DNA of 64,000 nucleotides from Paramylibacter ulvae (GTDB taxonomy: Bacteria > Pseudomonadota > Alphaproteobacteria > Rhodobacterales > Rhodobacteraceae), in assembly GCF_014652655.1 (NCBI RefSeq), contig NZ_BMZF01000001.1, forward strand, positions 909,024 to 973,023. Reading direction: 5' to 3'. Position 1 is the stretch's first letter, and every line of letters starts with the position of its first letter. The position numbers were made by a program, and so were the translations under genes. This document shows, piece after piece, positions 18,795 through 29,516 of the stretch. The notes beneath the pieces are model-generated. The model saw only the letters and a program-made list of their open reading frames with translations. It was not told the origin of the DNA and ran no database searches.

Positions 18795-20132
18795 ATGCGC
18801 CTATCGAAATATTTTTTACCAACCCTCAAAGAAAACCCAGCCGACGCGCAAATCGCTAGCCATCGTTTGATGTTGCGCGCCGGCATGATCCGCCAAGCGG
18901 CGTCGGGCATTTATTCGTGGTTGCCGATGGGGTTCAAGGTGCTGCGTAAATTGGAAAATATTGTGCACGAAGAACAAATTCGTGCGGGCCATAATCCAAT
19001 GCTAATGCCCACATTGCAATCCGCCGATCTGTGGCGTGAATCTGGGCGATATGATGATTACGGCAAAGAAATGTTGCGCATCACCGATCGCCACGGGCGC
19101 GACATGTTGTATGGGCCCACAAACGAAGAACTGATCACCGATATTTTTCGCGACTCTGTGCAATCACATAAAGACTTGCCACTGACCCTTTATCATATTC
19201 AATGGAAATTTCGTGACGAGGTACGCCCTCGTTTTGGCGTGATGCGCGGGCGCGAATTTTTCATGAAGGATGGTTATAATTTCGATGTGGATAAACCTTC
19301 GGCGATGCACGCATATAACCGCCATTTGGTAAGCTATTTGCGCACCTATGAACGCATGGGATTAAAGGCAATCCCAATGCGTGCGGACAGTGGTCCGATT
19401 GGTGGTGATGACACACATGAATTTTTAGTGCTTGCCGATACAGGCGAAAGCGAAGTGTTTTACGATAAAAACATTCTCGATCTGCATCTGGGCGATCGCA
19501 AAATCGATTATGATGATTGGGATCAATGTGCGGGTATTATGAAGGAATGGACAACACCATATGCGCGCACCGATGAAACCCATGATGAGGCGAAATTCAA
19601 TGAAATTCCAGAGGAACGTCGCATGTCATCGCGCGGGATTGAAGTGGGGCAAATATTCTATTTCGGCACCAAATATTCCGATGCGATGAATGCCAAGGTG
19701 GTGAATTCCGATAACAAAGAAGTTCCCGTTCACATGGGGTCGCACGGCATTGGTGTGTCGCGCCTGATCGGTGCGATTATCGAAGCAAGCCATGACGACA
19801 ACGGTATCATCTGGCCCGAAGCAGTCACACCATTTGGTGTTGGCATTGTGAACCTAAAACAGGGTGACGATGACACGGATGGCGCATGCGAGGCATTGTA
19901 TAAATCGGCAACGGCATTGGGGCTTGATCCATTGTATGATGATCGCAAGGAACGCGCAGGTGCTAAATTCGCATCAATGGATTTGATCGGTTTGCCGTGG
20001 CGTATTACTGTGGGCCCGCGTGGTTTGAAAAACGGTGTGGTTGAATTGACCAACCGTAAATCAGGCGAAAGCGAAGAAATGACCGCTGAATTGGCACTGG
20101 AAAAACTGGCCAAAGTTTACGCAGGGATTTGA
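18795..20132 (+). CDS. proS: Prolyl-tRNA synthetase, short alphaproteobacterial form
   Basis: A 445-residue class II aminoacyl-tRNA synthetase. Motif 2 surroundings ([21 protein letters not shown]) and motif 3 ([13 protein letters not shown]) are intact, GPTNEELI precedes them, and a C-terminal anticodon-binding domain follows. At about 440 residues it lacks the inserted editing domain found in longer bacterial enzymes, as is usual in alphaproteobacteria. First gene of a run proS, DUF2937, lolC, lolD. Confidence 0.96.
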   Translation: MRLSKYFLPTLKENPADAQIASHRLMLRAGMIRQAASGIYSWLPMGFKVLRKLENIVHEEQIRAGHNPMLMPTLQSADLWRESGRYDDYGKEMLRITDRHGRDMLYGPTNEELITDIFRDSVQSHKDLPLTLYHIQWKFRDEVRPRFGVMRGREFFMKDGYNFDVDKPSAMHAYNRHLVSYLRTYERMGLKAIPMRADSGPIGGDDTHEFLVLADTGESEVFYDKNILDLHLGDRKIDYDDWDQCAGIMKEWTTPYARTDETHDEAKFNEIPEERRMSSRGIEVGQIFYFGTKYSDAMNAKVVNSDNKEVPVHMGSHGIGVSRLIGAIIEASHDDNGIIWPEAVTPFGVGIVNLKQGDDDTDGACEALYKSATALGLDPLYDDRKERAGAKFASMDLIGLPWRITVGPRGLKNGVVELTNRKSGESEEMTAELALEKLAKVYAGI

Positions 20133-20133
20133 T

Positions 20134-20631
20134 ATGGGAAAGGTTGTGAATATTCTGGGTGGATTGGGGGTTGGCGTTTGCCTGTCCCAGTTCCCTGAAT
20201 ATTCACAACAATACGTCCAACGATTGGGCGGCGCGGTTGAAGAATTGAATGTGGTTGTGGCGGATTTCGATAATTCGGCGATACAAACAAATCAAACCCG
20301 CGCACAGGCATTATCGGCAATGACGGGCACAGAATTTTTGGATCGCCGCCAATCGGATATGACGCGCACGATCAAACGCCAAGAAGATTTGGCACAGAGT
20401 TATGCAACGCTCAAAGACGCCAGCGCATTTGAACGGCTTGGTTACATCCAAAAATTTGCCGATCCCAAAATAAATCAGGGCGCGTGGGCGGATTTTCAAC
20501 CTGCTATCCCATTGTCATTGGAATCGTTTTTGTTACTGTTTGGCGGATATTGCGCTGGCTATGGTGGTACATCTGCCATAGGGCGTATGTTGCGCCAATT
20601 GCGCGACGCTAAGAAACGGAAAATTGCATGA
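20134..20631 (+). CDS. DUF2937 family membrane protein
   Basis: A 165-residue protein with an N-terminal hydrophobic segment (about 4-20), a long charged, coiled-coil-like middle (about 30-120) and a second hydrophobic segment near the C-terminus (about 128-148). This pattern matches DUF2937, commonly found beside proS and the lol genes in Rhodobacterales. It begins one base after proS ends and overlaps lolC by 4 bp (ATGA). Function unknown; the context suggests the envelope. Confidence 0.78.
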   Translation: MGKVVNILGGLGVGVCLSQFPEYSQQYVQRLGGAVEELNVVVADFDNSAIQTNQTRAQALSAMTGTEFLDRRQSDMTRTIKRQEDLAQSYATLKDASAFERLGYIQKFADPKINQGAWADFQPAIPLSLESFLLLFGGYCAGYGGTSAIGRMLRQLRDAKKRKIA

Positions 20632-21920
20632 ATAATTCGGGTAGGACATCACCCTTTGCCCCCCATGAATGGATGATTGCTTGGCGGTATTTGCGCGCGC
20701 GTAAATCCGAAGGTGGCGTCAGCGTGATGACATGGATTTCCCTTATTGGGATTGCGCTCGCGGTATTTGCGTTGATCGCAACCCTTGCGGTGCGCTCTGG
20801 GTTTCGCACGGATTTCACGGCAACCATCCTTGGTGCGAATGCGCATGTGTCCGTATATCGCCCCCCGTTTGAGGATGCAGATGGGCGTATTGTGCGCACC
20901 TTTGATAATTACGACGATATCGCCCAGCGATTGTTACAGATCGAGGGCGTCAATCGCGTTGCACCCATTGTAAAGGGACAGGTAATGGCCACTGCCAATG
21001 GCCGCAACAATGGGGTCGAGGTATATGGTGAAACGCTGGCCGATTTACAAAATCTGCCATTGATCGCCAAACCTGAACGCCAAATTGGCAAGCTGGAAAA
21101 TTTTGACAAAGGTGTTGCGATTGGCACGGGGGTTGCGCGTGAATTGGGATTGTCTGTTGGCGACAAAATCACGCTGATTTCACCCGATGGATTGCAAACA
21201 GCATTTGGGACAAGCCCACGCATCAATGCCTATGACGTTGTGTATATATTCGAGGTCGGGCGATATGATATTGATCGCACACGGTTATATATGCCTCTCT
21301 CAGACGCACAGATATTCTTCAACCGCGAGGGCGTGGTTGATGAATTTGAGATCATGGTTGATGATCCAGATAACGTGCAACAGCTTGATCCATTATTATT
21401 AGCTGCTAGCGATTCACACAGCGCGACATGGACCTGGAAAAATGCGAGCGGTGGATTTTTACGTGCGCTTCAAATGGAGGATAACGTGATGTTCATTCTG
21501 ATGTCGATCTTGGTTTTGGTCGCGTCCATGAACATCGTATCTGGCCTGATTATGCTGGTGAAAAACAAGGGGCGCGATATTGGTATTTTGCGCACGATGG
21601 GATTGTCCGAAGGGTCGATCATGCGCATCTTTTTCATTTGTGGTTCATCGATTGGGGTGATTGGCACCATTGCGGGTGTGATCTTGGGCTGTTTGTTCGT
21701 GATCTATATTGACCCAATTTTTAATGTGATTAACGGTTTGATGGGTGGGGGCGTATGGGACCCATCCCAACGATTATTGTCGCAACTGCCCGCGGAATTG
21801 AACTTGCGTGATGTGATGAAGGCGGTTTGCCTCTCGCTTGGGTTGTCATTTATCATCACCATATTCCCAGCGCGCCGCGCAGCAAAAATGAACCCTGTCG
21901 AGGCGCTTCGATATGAATAA
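20628..21920 (+). CDS. lolC: Lipoprotein-releasing ABC transporter permease, LolC/E family
   Basis: A 430-residue permease. It has one N-terminal membrane helix (about 27-50), a large periplasmic MacB-like domain (about 50-270) and three C-terminal helices (about 280-420), ending with [17 protein letters not shown], the typical FtsX/LolC signature. With LolD it releases lipoproteins from the inner membrane for outer-membrane delivery. Only one permease gene is present, so a LolF-type homodimer is likely. Overlaps lolD by 8 bp. Confidence 0.93.
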   Translation: MNNSGRTSPFAPHEWMIAWRYLRARKSEGGVSVMTWISLIGIALAVFALIATLAVRSGFRTDFTATILGANAHVSVYRPPFEDADGRIVRTFDNYDDIAQRLLQIEGVNRVAPIVKGQVMATANGRNNGVEVYGETLADLQNLPLIAKPERQIGKLENFDKGVAIGTGVARELGLSVGDKITLISPDGLQTAFGTSPRINAYDVVYIFEVGRYDIDRTRLYMPLSDAQIFFNREGVVDEFEIMVDDPDNVQQLDPLLLAASDSHSATWTWKNASGGFLRALQMEDNVMFILMSILVLVASMNIVSGLIMLVKNKGRDIGILRTMGLSEGSIMRIFFICGSSIGVIGTIAGVILGCLFVIYIDPIFNVINGLMGGGVWDPSQRLLSQLPAELNLRDVMKAVCLSLGLSFIITIFPARRAAKMNPVEALRYE

Positions 21921-22587
21921 TATTTTGGAACTGCAAGGCGTCAGTAAGGCATATAACAAGGGTAAACCAACAGAGATTTCCATTCTGAATGATCTGGATT
22001 TCACGCTTGCCACGGGCGAGGTGGTAGGGCTGGTCGCACCGTCGGGCGCTGGAAAATCAACATTGCTGCATATTGCGGGTCTATTGGACACGGCGGATGC
22101 GGGGCACATTGCCATTGCGGGCGTTGATCAATCGGGACTGTCGGAACGAAAACGCACACGCACACGGCGCCAAGATGTGGGGTTCATTTATCAATTTCAC
22201 CACCTGTTACCCGAATTTTCCGCCCTGGAAAATATTATTTTGCCGCAAATGGCAAATGGTGTTTCCAAGGTTGCAGCAACCGATCGTGCGCGTGATTTGT
22301 TAAATCGCGTCGGGTTAGAACCACGCGGCACACATCGCCCCGCAGAATTGTCCGGTGGTGAACAACAACGCGTTGCGTTTTGTCGTGCACTTGCCAATGA
22401 ACCAAAACTGTTGTTGGCTGATGAACCTACGGGCAATTTAGACCCTGAAACATCGGATACAGTGTTCAACGCCCTGTTGGATTTGGTCAAGGAAACGGGT
22501 CTGTCCGCGTTGATTGCAACGCATAATATCGAACTGGCGGGGCGTATGGATCGTATGGTGCGCCTTGAACGTGGTCAGCTTAGCTAA
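21913..22587 (+). CDS. lolD: Lipoprotein-releasing system ATP-binding protein LolD
   Basis: A 224-residue ABC ATPase. Walker A is APSGAGKST (about 39-47), the signature LSGGEQQR (about 144-151), and Walker [13 protein letters not shown] (about 165-176). It energises LolC/E-driven lipoprotein release. It overlaps lolC and converges with the next gene with 4 bp shared. Confidence 0.94.
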   Translation: MNNILELQGVSKAYNKGKPTEISILNDLDFTLATGEVVGLVAPSGAGKSTLLHIAGLLDTADAGHIAIAGVDQSGLSERKRTRTRRQDVGFIYQFHHLLPEFSALENIILPQMANGVSKVAATDRARDLLNRVGLEPRGTHRPAELSGGEQQRVAFCRALANEPKLLLADEPTGNLDPETSDTVFNALLDLVKETGLSALIATHNIELAGRMDRMVRLERGQLS

Positions 22588-23582
22588 TCGCAAATCTCTT
22601 GTAGCGCGAGCCAGTCTTCGTCCGATAGCAATGGTACAGATTGCTTTGCGTAATTATCGATGCTTGCCAAATCGGCATATCGGTTGTCTGACTTTGCAAA
22701 TGGTGTGCTGGTGATTTCGGCAACATTAAACAATTCGTGCAAGTTATCAGGGCGCGGGTTCGATAATTCCCCCATGATTTTGTTTTCGGCGAATTGATCC
22801 AACTTTGCCTTATTGATTTTTCCGTTCGCCAAAAAATGCAATGTGGTGTTCAAGCCTGATGTCAAAAACAGATCATAAAGTTGCGGGCGTTCATCCTGCA
22901 TCGCGCGTTCCATCAACACATACCCTGCCATCAATTCAGGTCCGTTTTGATCAGACAATAGCGATTTGTTGATCAGGATATTTCCATTGGGTAATAGTGC
23001 GGATTTGCGCGGCCCCATATCCACGATCAAAATGCGGTTGGATGTCGTGCCGATTAATCGATCCTCTAACAATCGCAGGGCGCGTTCGCCATAAGGCGAT
23101 GAACAGGGGGTGCCAGTCAGCTTGTTCACTTGCGCCAATGCACGCCGTCCGATGTCTTCTAGCTTGGCGTCTGGAACGATGCCCGTTGCATATCGCGCCG
23201 TTGCTTCTGGCAGCCAAACAACACCAGCGATGACAAATGCGCAAAGCGTTATCGCACTGATCCAAACCCGAAGCCGCCCTGGTTTTGGGCGTGCACGTTG
23301 GATGCGGTTACGTACACGTTCGATCGCTTTGATCATCGTTTTGTCGTCAATTTCCAAGGTTTCATGCCCATCGGGGTCAACCGTGTAAATTGCAGGGCGT
23401 TGGTTGGAATTGGTGCGTTCAATGGCGGCCATTGACCAATGCGTAAGCGGACGGTCATTGCTATCGCGCAGCACCAACGATGCGTCGCCAAATGCCACGA
23501 CAACCTCTTTGCGTTGGCCCTCTGCGGTTTCACGCCACAGACCAATACTTTCTAATCTTTCATACTCTTTTAATGCGGTCAT
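22584..23582 (-). CDS. Membrane-anchored protein, possible degenerate M48-like peptidase
   Basis: A 332-residue protein. A cytoplasmic N-terminal domain (about 1-100) precedes one membrane helix (about 105-125) and a soluble domain. That domain contains [22 protein letters not shown] split by a turn, then [21 protein letters not shown], laid out like an M48 metallopeptidase (active-site helix after a gene-product loop) but with no HExxH. It may be an inactive relative or an unrelated fold. The 3' end overlaps lolD by 4 bp. Confidence 0.65.
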   Translation of the reverse strand: MTALKEYERLESIGLWRETAEGQRKEVVVAFGDASLVLRDSNDRPLTHWSMAAIERTNSNQRPAIYTVDPDGHETLEIDDKTMIKAIERVRNRIQRARPKPGRLRVWISAITLCAFVIAGVVWLPEATARYATGIVPDAKLEDIGRRALAQVNKLTGTPCSSPYGERALRLLEDRLIGTTSNRILIVDMGPRKSALLPNGNILINKSLLSDQNGPELMAGYVLMERAMQDERPQLYDLFLTSGLNTTLHFLANGKINKAKLDQFAENKIMGELSNPRPDNLHELFNVAEITSTPFAKSDNRYADLASIDNYAKQSVPLLSDEDWLALQEICD

Positions 23583-23737
23583 TGCTCGACGGGCCCTATG
23601 TTGGCCTTCTATTCATTACAGTATAATCATTTTGCGGCGAAATTTCCAGCATCTCGTGGCAATTGCGTCGCAATCACGCTTGCCGCATTTGTGAAATCTT
23701 TGCAATGTCAAATCAGTACACAACGATTGGCGAACCG

Positions 23738-24640
23738 ATGCATTCTGATAATCCAATTTTACGCGGCGCCATATTGATTGTTATCTGCATGTTAATCCTA
23801 GGCGTGATTGATAATTTCGTGAAATTCATCGCACAGGATGTCGGGTTGTGGCAATTTCAGGCGATGAAATGTGCGTTGATCGCATTGGGCACATGGATTG
23901 CGGCGTGGCGTATGAATATCCCCTTGCGCCCCTTGCGACCATTGAATGTATTCGTGCGATCCGCGCTGTATGCGGTCGCGATGTTGCTATATTTTGGGGC
24001 CTTGGGAACAGTACCTGTTTCGATCGCGGCGGCGGGGCTGTTCCTTGCGCCCATTTTTGTTGTGATTTTGAGCGTGGTTTTGTTTAAATCTCGCATTGGC
24101 CCGTATCGTATTTTTGCGATACTGCTCGGATTTGCGGGGGTATTGGTGATCTTGCGCCCCTTTGGACAGCACCTTGATCCAATGGCGATTTTACCTGTTG
24201 CGGGGGCATTATTTTATGCGCTCGCCATGATGTTTACGGGGCGTTTTTGTGCTCAAGAACAATCGATGTCCTTGCTCTTTTGGTACTTCTTAACACTTGG
24301 AACCTGTGGGGTTATTGGCATGACCGTCATCCACGGTTTTGATATTGGACAAATGGGCGAGCTCAGTTTTTTGAACCGACCGTTTGCCTGGCCAACATTG
24401 GCGGTTCTAGGTTGGATTTTGATCCAATCAATCGGGTCGGGTTATGCGATTTTGTTGCAAACCCGCGCCTATCAAATTGCAGATGCATCAATCGTGAGCG
24501 TGTTTGAATACAGCCTGTTGGTATTCGCAGGATTTTGGGGCTGGTTGTTGTGGGGTGAAACCCTGATCATGTGGGATATGATTGGGATGGCGATGATTGC
24601 ATTCGCGGGGATCTGTATTGCCTTTCGCAACAAAGATTGA
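23738..24640 (+). CDS. DMT-superfamily (EamA) transporter
   Basis: A 300-residue membrane protein with about ten hydrophobic helices in two EamA repeats, the first beginning GAILIVICMLILGVIDNFVKFI and the second after about residue 150. Members export metabolites such as amino acids or nucleosides; the substrate is unknown. The start is uncertain: the ATG at 23738 puts the first helix near the N-terminus as usual, while upstream in-frame starts at 23663 (TTG) and 23705 lack ribosome sites. Confidence 0.85.
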   Translation: MHSDNPILRGAILIVICMLILGVIDNFVKFIAQDVGLWQFQAMKCALIALGTWIAAWRMNIPLRPLRPLNVFVRSALYAVAMLLYFGALGTVPVSIAAAGLFLAPIFVVILSVVLFKSRIGPYRIFAILLGFAGVLVILRPFGQHLDPMAILPVAGALFYALAMMFTGRFCAQEQSMSLLFWYFLTLGTCGVIGMTVIHGFDIGQMGELSFLNRPFAWPTLAVLGWILIQSIGSGYAILLQTRAYQIADASIVSVFEYSLLVFAGFWGWLLWGETLIMWDMIGMAMIAFAGICIAFRNKD

Positions 24641-25282
24641 TTATGCCTTTTCAGGTGGGAATGCAGGTTTCATCAAATCATAGGGATGTTTCCAACCCGG
24701 GGTTGTCGCAATGCGATCCAGCCACGCATCGATTTCCGGCCAATCCGCACGGTTAAATCCGAATTCTTCTGGATAATACAGGTATCCACAACAGGATATA
24801 TCGGCGACAGAAATGTCATCCCCTACGATCCATTTACGCCCGACCAAATGGTTGTTTAGTGTCTTATAGGCGCCTTGCAATCGCGCTTGCAAAAATGAGA
24901 TTGTTTCTGTTGGGCGCTTATCTTTGGGCAAAAAATTCATCAAAAAACGGGTCACACCCGCTTGTGAAGACAATTTGTGATTATCAAACAAAACCCAGCG
25001 CCAAATTTCGCGCCGCTCTTGTGGTGTTGCCCCGCCGAGCTTTCCGCTCTGCTCGATAATATAGTCTTGGATTACACCCGATTGCGTCAGGGTTGTATCA
25101 CCGTGAACCATAACGGGGACTTCGCCCATTTCGTTGATTTGCTGAAATGCATCGCCGCGTGCTTCTCCGTTGAAAAAATCAACGAAAATGGGTTCCCAAT
25201 CGCTGCCCGTTAATTCGAGCGTGAGCGCAGCCTTATATGCGTTTCCAGATTCACCAAAACAATACAGTTGATATTCAGCCAT
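24641..25282 (-). CDS. Glutathione S-transferase family protein
   Basis: A 213-residue protein with an N-terminal thioredoxin-like domain (YQLYCFGESGNAYKAALTLEL, then GEVPVMVHGDTTLTQSGVIQDYI with the cis-Pro and the SGVI glutathione-binding turn) and an all-helical C-terminal domain containing SVADISCCGYL. The start at 25282 has GGGGA upstream. It likely conjugates or reduces substrates with glutathione; the substrate is unknown. Confidence 0.88.
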   Translation of the reverse strand: MAEYQLYCFGESGNAYKAALTLELTGSDWEPIFVDFFNGEARGDAFQQINEMGEVPVMVHGDTTLTQSGVIQDYIIEQSGKLGGATPQERREIWRWVLFDNHKLSSQAGVTRFLMNFLPKDKRPTETISFLQARLQGAYKTLNNHLVGRKWIVGDDISVADISCCGYLYYPEEFGFNRADWPEIDAWLDRIATTPGWKHPYDLMKPAFPPEKA

Positions 25283-25399
25283 GACAGGTCCCCTTGCATT
25301 TGAACGCATGGTTGCACATTGTCAGAAATGGTCAAGGAAAATGGGTGGAACGCCGCGAGTATTTGCACCTTCGCGCGGGTCCCACCCCGTTGCACCCAT

Positions 25400-25798
25400 T
25401 TAGGCGGCTTGTTTCAGCACCGCACAGTTTTTCAAGTCGCGTAGTCCCGTATCAAGTTCATGCCGCAGACTTTCAATCGCACGATTTAATTCCGTTTGTT
25501 GTTTTTCCAAGGCAGAAAGCTGTTTTTGGGCAAGCTCTGCAATGGCAGCTAATTTATGATATTCAAGGTTATCGCTGTTATAAATTTCGAGCAGCTGAGA
25601 TATTTCTTCGAGTGAAAAGCCATAAAATTTGGCGCGTAGTATTAATTTCAACTTTGCGCGGTCCGTATTCGAATACAAACGTCGCGAACCATCGCGCAGC
25701 GGGTTTAACAAACCTTTGCTTTCATAAAAACGCAAAGCTCTTGCCGTTACTTCATAGCGTTCGCACATTTCACGAATTGTCAAAATTGGATAAGCCAT
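25400..25798 (-). CDS. MerR family transcriptional regulator (first of two paralogues)
   Basis: A 132-residue regulator with winged helix TIREMCERYEVTARALRFYESKGLL, a second wing (RRLYSNTDRAKLKLILRAKFYGFSLEEI is split by the linker) and a C-terminal dimerisation coiled coil. No cluster of effector cysteines is present, though two Cys occur. The start is ATG 25798, with an in-frame TTG just upstream. It is similar to the adjacent regulator at 25929-26306, suggesting duplication. Target and ligand unknown. Confidence 0.88.
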   Translation of the reverse strand: MAYPILTIREMCERYEVTARALRFYESKGLLNPLRDGSRRLYSNTDRAKLKLILRAKFYGFSLEEISQLLEIYNSDNLEYHKLAAIAELAQKQLSALEKQQTELNRAIESLRHELDTGLRDLKNCAVLKQAA

Positions 25799-25928
25799 CA
25801 ATCACCCCGTGGTTGTTGTGATTGTCATGTGGATACGCTTGGATATATTTTCAATATGTACCAGTCAGGTCAACTGATCTGACATTGCGTCACGAAATAT
25901 GGCTGTTTTTTGCGCAAATTGCCTTGGA

Positions 25929-26306
25929 TTAGCTTTTATCGAGGCTTTCATTGGCGACTTTAATCAAATCTTGCAGCTCTGCAATCGCCTCTTCCAGCTC
26001 TTTTTTGCGGTTGCGCAGATCCTTCATGCGGACCTTGCTACGCTCTAGCAATGCTTCCATTTGAACCTTTTGTGATGGGTCTTGGTCATAAAGTTCAAGC
26101 CACTGGCGCACTTCTTCCAAAGAAAACCCAAACCGACGGCCGCGCATGATCAATTTCATCCGCGCACGTTCCTTGGCCCCATAAAGACGGGTCCGCCCCT
26201 GTTTTTCGGGTGACAACAATTCGATGTATTCGTAATAACGAAGCGTGCGCGGCGTAACTTCAAATTCTTCACACATTTCTTTAAGTGTTTTAATACTTTG
26301 CGGCAT
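25929..26306 (-). CDS. MerR family transcriptional regulator (second paralogue)
   Basis: A 125-residue regulator with TLKEMCEEFEVTPRTLRYYEYIELL at the N-terminus, TRLYGAKERARMKLIMRGRRFG in the middle and a highly charged C-terminal coiled coil. It shares the EMCE-(R/F)-EVT-R-LR-YE pattern and the FSLEE segment with its neighbour. It is divergent from the MATE transporter gene, 111 bp away, which could be a target. In related bacteria such pairs often sit beside fatty-acid genes, not seen here. Confidence 0.88.
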   Translation of the reverse strand: MPQSIKTLKEMCEEFEVTPRTLRYYEYIELLSPEKQGRTRLYGAKERARMKLIMRGRRFGFSLEEVRQWLELYDQDPSQKVQMEALLERSKVRMKDLRNRKKELEEAIAELQDLIKVANESLDKS

Positions 26307-26417
26307 TTTGGTTCCCAGTTAGGTTATGCGATTTTACGGTAATTTTTGCATTTTTCAAGCGATACAATGAACCAGTGCATGGAAATTGGTCAGTTTTTTG
26401 TAAATGAAAGAAAGAAT

Positions 26418-27743
26418 ATGGTTGCCACCCGTTCCACACCATTGACGCATAAACGCGTTTTAACCATCGCGCTTCCAATTGTGTTGTCCAACGCAACTGT
26501 CCCGATATTGGGCGCGGTTGATACGGGTGTTGTTGGGCAAATGGGGTTGGCAGCACCAATTGGCGCTGTTGGAATCGGGGCAATTGTCCTGACGGCAATT
26601 TATTGGATATTTGGTTTTTTGCGCATGGGCACCACTGGATTGACCGCGCAGGCGATTGGTGCGGATGATGACGGCGAGGTCAGCGCGATGTTAACGCGCG
26701 CGATGATCATCGGTGTTGGCGCAGGTCTGGTGTTCGTGATTTTACAGGCGCCGCTGTTTTGGTTGGCGTTCAAGGCCGCCCCCGCCTCGCCAGAGGTTGA
26801 AAACCTCGCGCGGCAATATTTGCACATCCGTATTTTCAGCGCACCGGCCGCGATTGCATTGTTTGGCATCACAGGTTGGTTAATCGCAAAGGAACAAACC
26901 CGTTCTGTTTTGGTGCTTCAACTATGGATGAACGGATTGAATATTATTTTGGATTTGCTGTTCGTCTTGGAATTCAATTGGGGTGTTCAGGGTGTTGCCT
27001 TTGCGACATTCATTGCCGAATGGTCTGGTTTGGCGCTTGGCCTATGGCTCGCGCGCGCTGGGTTTTATGGCGGGTATTGGCGCGACAAAGCGCGGATATT
27101 TGATCGTGCGAAAATGGCGCGTATGGCTGCGGTTAATGGTGATATTATGATCCGCTCGATCTTGCTCGAAATCGCATTTGTTAGTTTTTTGTTCATGGGG
27201 TCGTCATTTGATGATGTCACCTTGGCGGCAAATCAGGTGTTGTTACAGTTTCTCAATATCATCGCCTACGCGCTTGATGGGTTCGCGTTTAGCGCCGAGG
27301 CACTGGTTGGGAACGCGCTTGGCGCACGTGATCGTGGGCGATTGCGTCGTGCGGTCTATTTAACCAGTATTTGGGGGCTGCTTATTTGCATTGTGCTCAG
27401 CATCGCATTTTTGCTGGGTGGTGAATATTTGATCGCGCTTATGGCAAAATCAGAACCCGTTCAAATCGCCGCGCAGCATTATTTGCCATGGATGGTGATC
27501 GCGCCGATGATTGGGGTGGGGGCATGGATGCTGGATGGGGTATTCATTGGCGCCACACGTACGGCGGATATGCGTAACATGATGTTGATATCATTTGCGT
27601 TTTACGTAGTTTCGGTTCTGATCTTGCTGCCCATTTATGGCAATCATGGGCTTTGGGCGAGCTTGATGGTGCTTAACATTATGCGCACGATCACACTTGC
27701 GTGGAAATATCCAGCACTCGAAGCATCCGCAGATGCTGCGTAA
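26418..27743 (+). CDS. MATE family efflux transporter
   Basis: A 441-residue membrane protein with about twelve helices in two related halves. The first half opens RVLTIALPIVLSNATVPILG with VDTGVVGQMG following, typical of the DinF-like branch. MATE proteins export drugs or metabolites using a cation gradient; the substrate is unknown. ATG 26418 follows GAAAGAAAG; the longer frame upstream begins with a TTG without support. It ends directly against the convergent arsC. Confidence 0.9.
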   Translation: MVATRSTPLTHKRVLTIALPIVLSNATVPILGAVDTGVVGQMGLAAPIGAVGIGAIVLTAIYWIFGFLRMGTTGLTAQAIGADDDGEVSAMLTRAMIIGVGAGLVFVILQAPLFWLAFKAAPASPEVENLARQYLHIRIFSAPAAIALFGITGWLIAKEQTRSVLVLQLWMNGLNIILDLLFVLEFNWGVQGVAFATFIAEWSGLALGLWLARAGFYGGYWRDKARIFDRAKMARMAAVNGDIMIRSILLEIAFVSFLFMGSSFDDVTLAANQVLLQFLNIIAYALDGFAFSAEALVGNALGARDRGRLRRAVYLTSIWGLLICIVLSIAFLLGGEYLIALMAKSEPVQIAAQHYLPWMVIAPMIGVGAWMLDGVFIGATRTADMRNMMLISFAFYVVSVLILLPIYGNHGLWASLMVLNIMRTITLAWKYPALEASADAA

Positions 27744-28088
27744 CTAAAGGATATCCAAAACGTTTTCGGGCGGGCGTCCAATCGCGGCCTTGCCATTGGC
27801 GATCACAATGGGGCGTTCGATCAAAATCGGATTTTCCACCATCGCTTTGATCAACACATCATCGGCATCTGTTTTTGACAGACCCAATTCTTTGAACAAT
27901 CGCTCGCCCGTGCGTACCAATTCAATTGCGGAAATATCCAACAGGCGCAACACATCGGCGATTTGATCCGCCGTTGGGATCTGTTTGGTATAGGGAAAAA
28001 TTTTCACCGGAACACGTTGCGAGTCGATCAATGCCAATGTTTGGCGTGATTTTGAACAGCGCGGGTTATGCCAAATTGTTGCGCTCAT
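27744..28088 (-). CDS. arsC: Arsenate reductase (glutaredoxin-type, ArsC/YfgD family)
   Basis: A 114-residue thioredoxin-fold protein with the active-site motif [10 protein letters not shown] (Cys about 11), and a conserved region IERPIV followed by GRPPENVL, matching the ArsC family. Members reduce arsenate using glutathione and glutaredoxin; YfgD-like members of unknown role look similar. It is the last gene of a DUF952-pyrD-arsC unit, overlapping pyrD by 4 bp; no other arsenic genes are nearby. Confidence 0.88.
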   Translation of the reverse strand: MSATIWHNPRCSKSRQTLALIDSQRVPVKIFPYTKQIPTADQIADVLRLLDISAIELVRTGERLFKELGLSKTDADDVLIKAMVENPILIERPIVIANGKAAIGRPPENVLDIL

Positions 28089-29143
28089 AGATAGGCTCCG
28101 ATATCCGTGCCAACCGCATCTGCGACATTGGCGTAATTTTTTTCTTTTAGCACCTGATCCAACCCGTGGGCAATTTCATTCGCCAGTGAAAACCCGTGAT
28201 ACACTAATGCAGTATAAAGTTGTACCGCCGATGCACCCGCCTGAATTTTCGCCATAGCCTGCGCTGCTGACGATACACCACCAACCCCGATCAAGGGAAT
28301 AGCGCCATCTGTTTCATGTGCTAATTGCGCCAAAACCCGCGTAGATTTTTCAAATAATGGCGCGCCAGATAATCCGCCGCCTTCGTGCGCGTGCTCGCTT
28401 TGTAATCCATCGCGATCCAGCGTGGTGTTGGTGGCAATAATCGCATCAATGCGGTTGTGTTTTGCCACTTGGGCAATTTGTGCGATTTCTTCACCGTTCA
28501 AATCAGGCGCGATTTTCAAAAATATCGGAATGGGGCGTGCCAAATTTTCGCGGGTTTCCATAACGCCCGCTAACAATGCGTTCAACGCACGTTCACCTTG
28601 CAAATCGCGCAGCTTCTCCGTGTTGGGCGATGACACATTCACAGTGGCAAAATCAACATACGGCCCGCAGTGTTCCAATACCTTGACGTAATCAATTGCG
28701 CGATGGCTGCTTGATTTATTCGCGCCAAGGTTAATACCAACCACCCCATGATTGGGGCGCGCGGCCAAACGGGTTGCGATTGTTTGCATACCCTCGTTGT
28801 TAAACCCAAATCGATTGATTGACGCGCGATCTTCACGCAGACGAAATAGGCGTGGTTTCGCGTTACCAGGTTGTGCGATGGGTGTTGCAGCACCCACTTC
28901 GATAAATCCAAAACCTGTTTTCAACAGCGGCGCAATGACTTCGGCGTTCTTGTCAAAACCTGCGGCCAATCCGATGGGATTTGGCAAATCCAGCCCTGCA
29001 ATATTGGTTAGCAGGCGATCGCTGCTGTGCACGCCTTGCGACGGTGCCAGCCCCATTTTTAACGCTTTGATCGCGATGCCATGTCCCAGTTCAGGATCAA
29101 GTTGATAAAGAGCAGCAAGCCCCAGTTTTTCAATCAGTTTCAT
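28085..29143 (-). CDS. pyrD: Dihydroorotate dehydrogenase (quinone), class 2
   Basis: A 352-residue flavoenzyme oxidising dihydroorotate to orotate in pyrimidine synthesis, linked to membrane quinone. [14 protein letters not shown] binds [17 protein letters not shown] carries the Ser base of class 2 enzymes, and [17 protein letters not shown] forms the phosphate-binding end. The N-terminal helices (about 1-40) match the membrane-associating part. Overlaps both DUF952 and arsC by 4 bp, indicating an operon. Confidence 0.96.
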   Translation of the reverse strand: MKLIEKLGLAALYQLDPELGHGIAIKALKMGLAPSQGVHSSDRLLTNIAGLDLPNPIGLAAGFDKNAEVIAPLLKTGFGFIEVGAATPIAQPGNAKPRLFRLREDRASINRFGFNNEGMQTIATRLAARPNHGVVGINLGANKSSSHRAIDYVKVLEHCGPYVDFATVNVSSPNTEKLRDLQGERALNALLAGVMETRENLARPIPIFLKIAPDLNGEEIAQIAQVAKHNRIDAIIATNTTLDRDGLQSEHAHEGGGLSGAPLFEKSTRVLAQLAHETDGAIPLIGVGGVSSAAQAMAKIQAGASAVQLYTALVYHGFSLANEIAHGLDQVLKEKNYANVADAVGTDIGAYL

Positions 29144-29478
29144 TGCATTTCTTCTGGAAAGACATGGCCGTTATCGGACAATCGCAACGGTTTGACCCAG
29201 ATCGCATCGGCGAGTGTTAGGGGCGCGTAAAGATGTGGAAACAATTGATCGCCGCGCGATTTTTCCCATTTCAATTTTTCACCCAATTGATCGCTGTCAT
29301 AGGCCAATAACAACAACTCTTCTTCGCCAGCAAAATGTTTGGCTGCGGTTTCGCTGGCCTGTGGTGCCGTTGAAAAATGAATGTAGCCATCGCTGATATC
29401 AATCGGTGCGCCGTTGCTGCGCCCATTTGATTGTAAATCAGCCCATTCAGGCGTGCGAAGAATTTTGTAGATTAACAT
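29140..29478 (-). CDS. DUF952 family protein
   Basis: A 112-residue protein with the DUF952 pattern: [13 protein letters not shown] at the N-terminus, then [19 protein letters not shown] and [19 protein letters not shown]. The function is not established. It is the first gene of a three-gene unit with pyrD and arsC, overlapping pyrD by 4 bp. Confidence 0.88.
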   Translation of the reverse strand: MLIYKILRTPEWADLQSNGRSNGAPIDISDGYIHFSTAPQASETAAKHFAGEEELLLLAYDSDQLGEKLKWEKSRGDQLFPHLYAPLTLADAIWVKPLRLSDNGHVFPEEMQ

Positions 29479-29516
29479 GAAATACAGATGCAGGGCAGGG
29501 CGGCGTTGGTCAAGCC

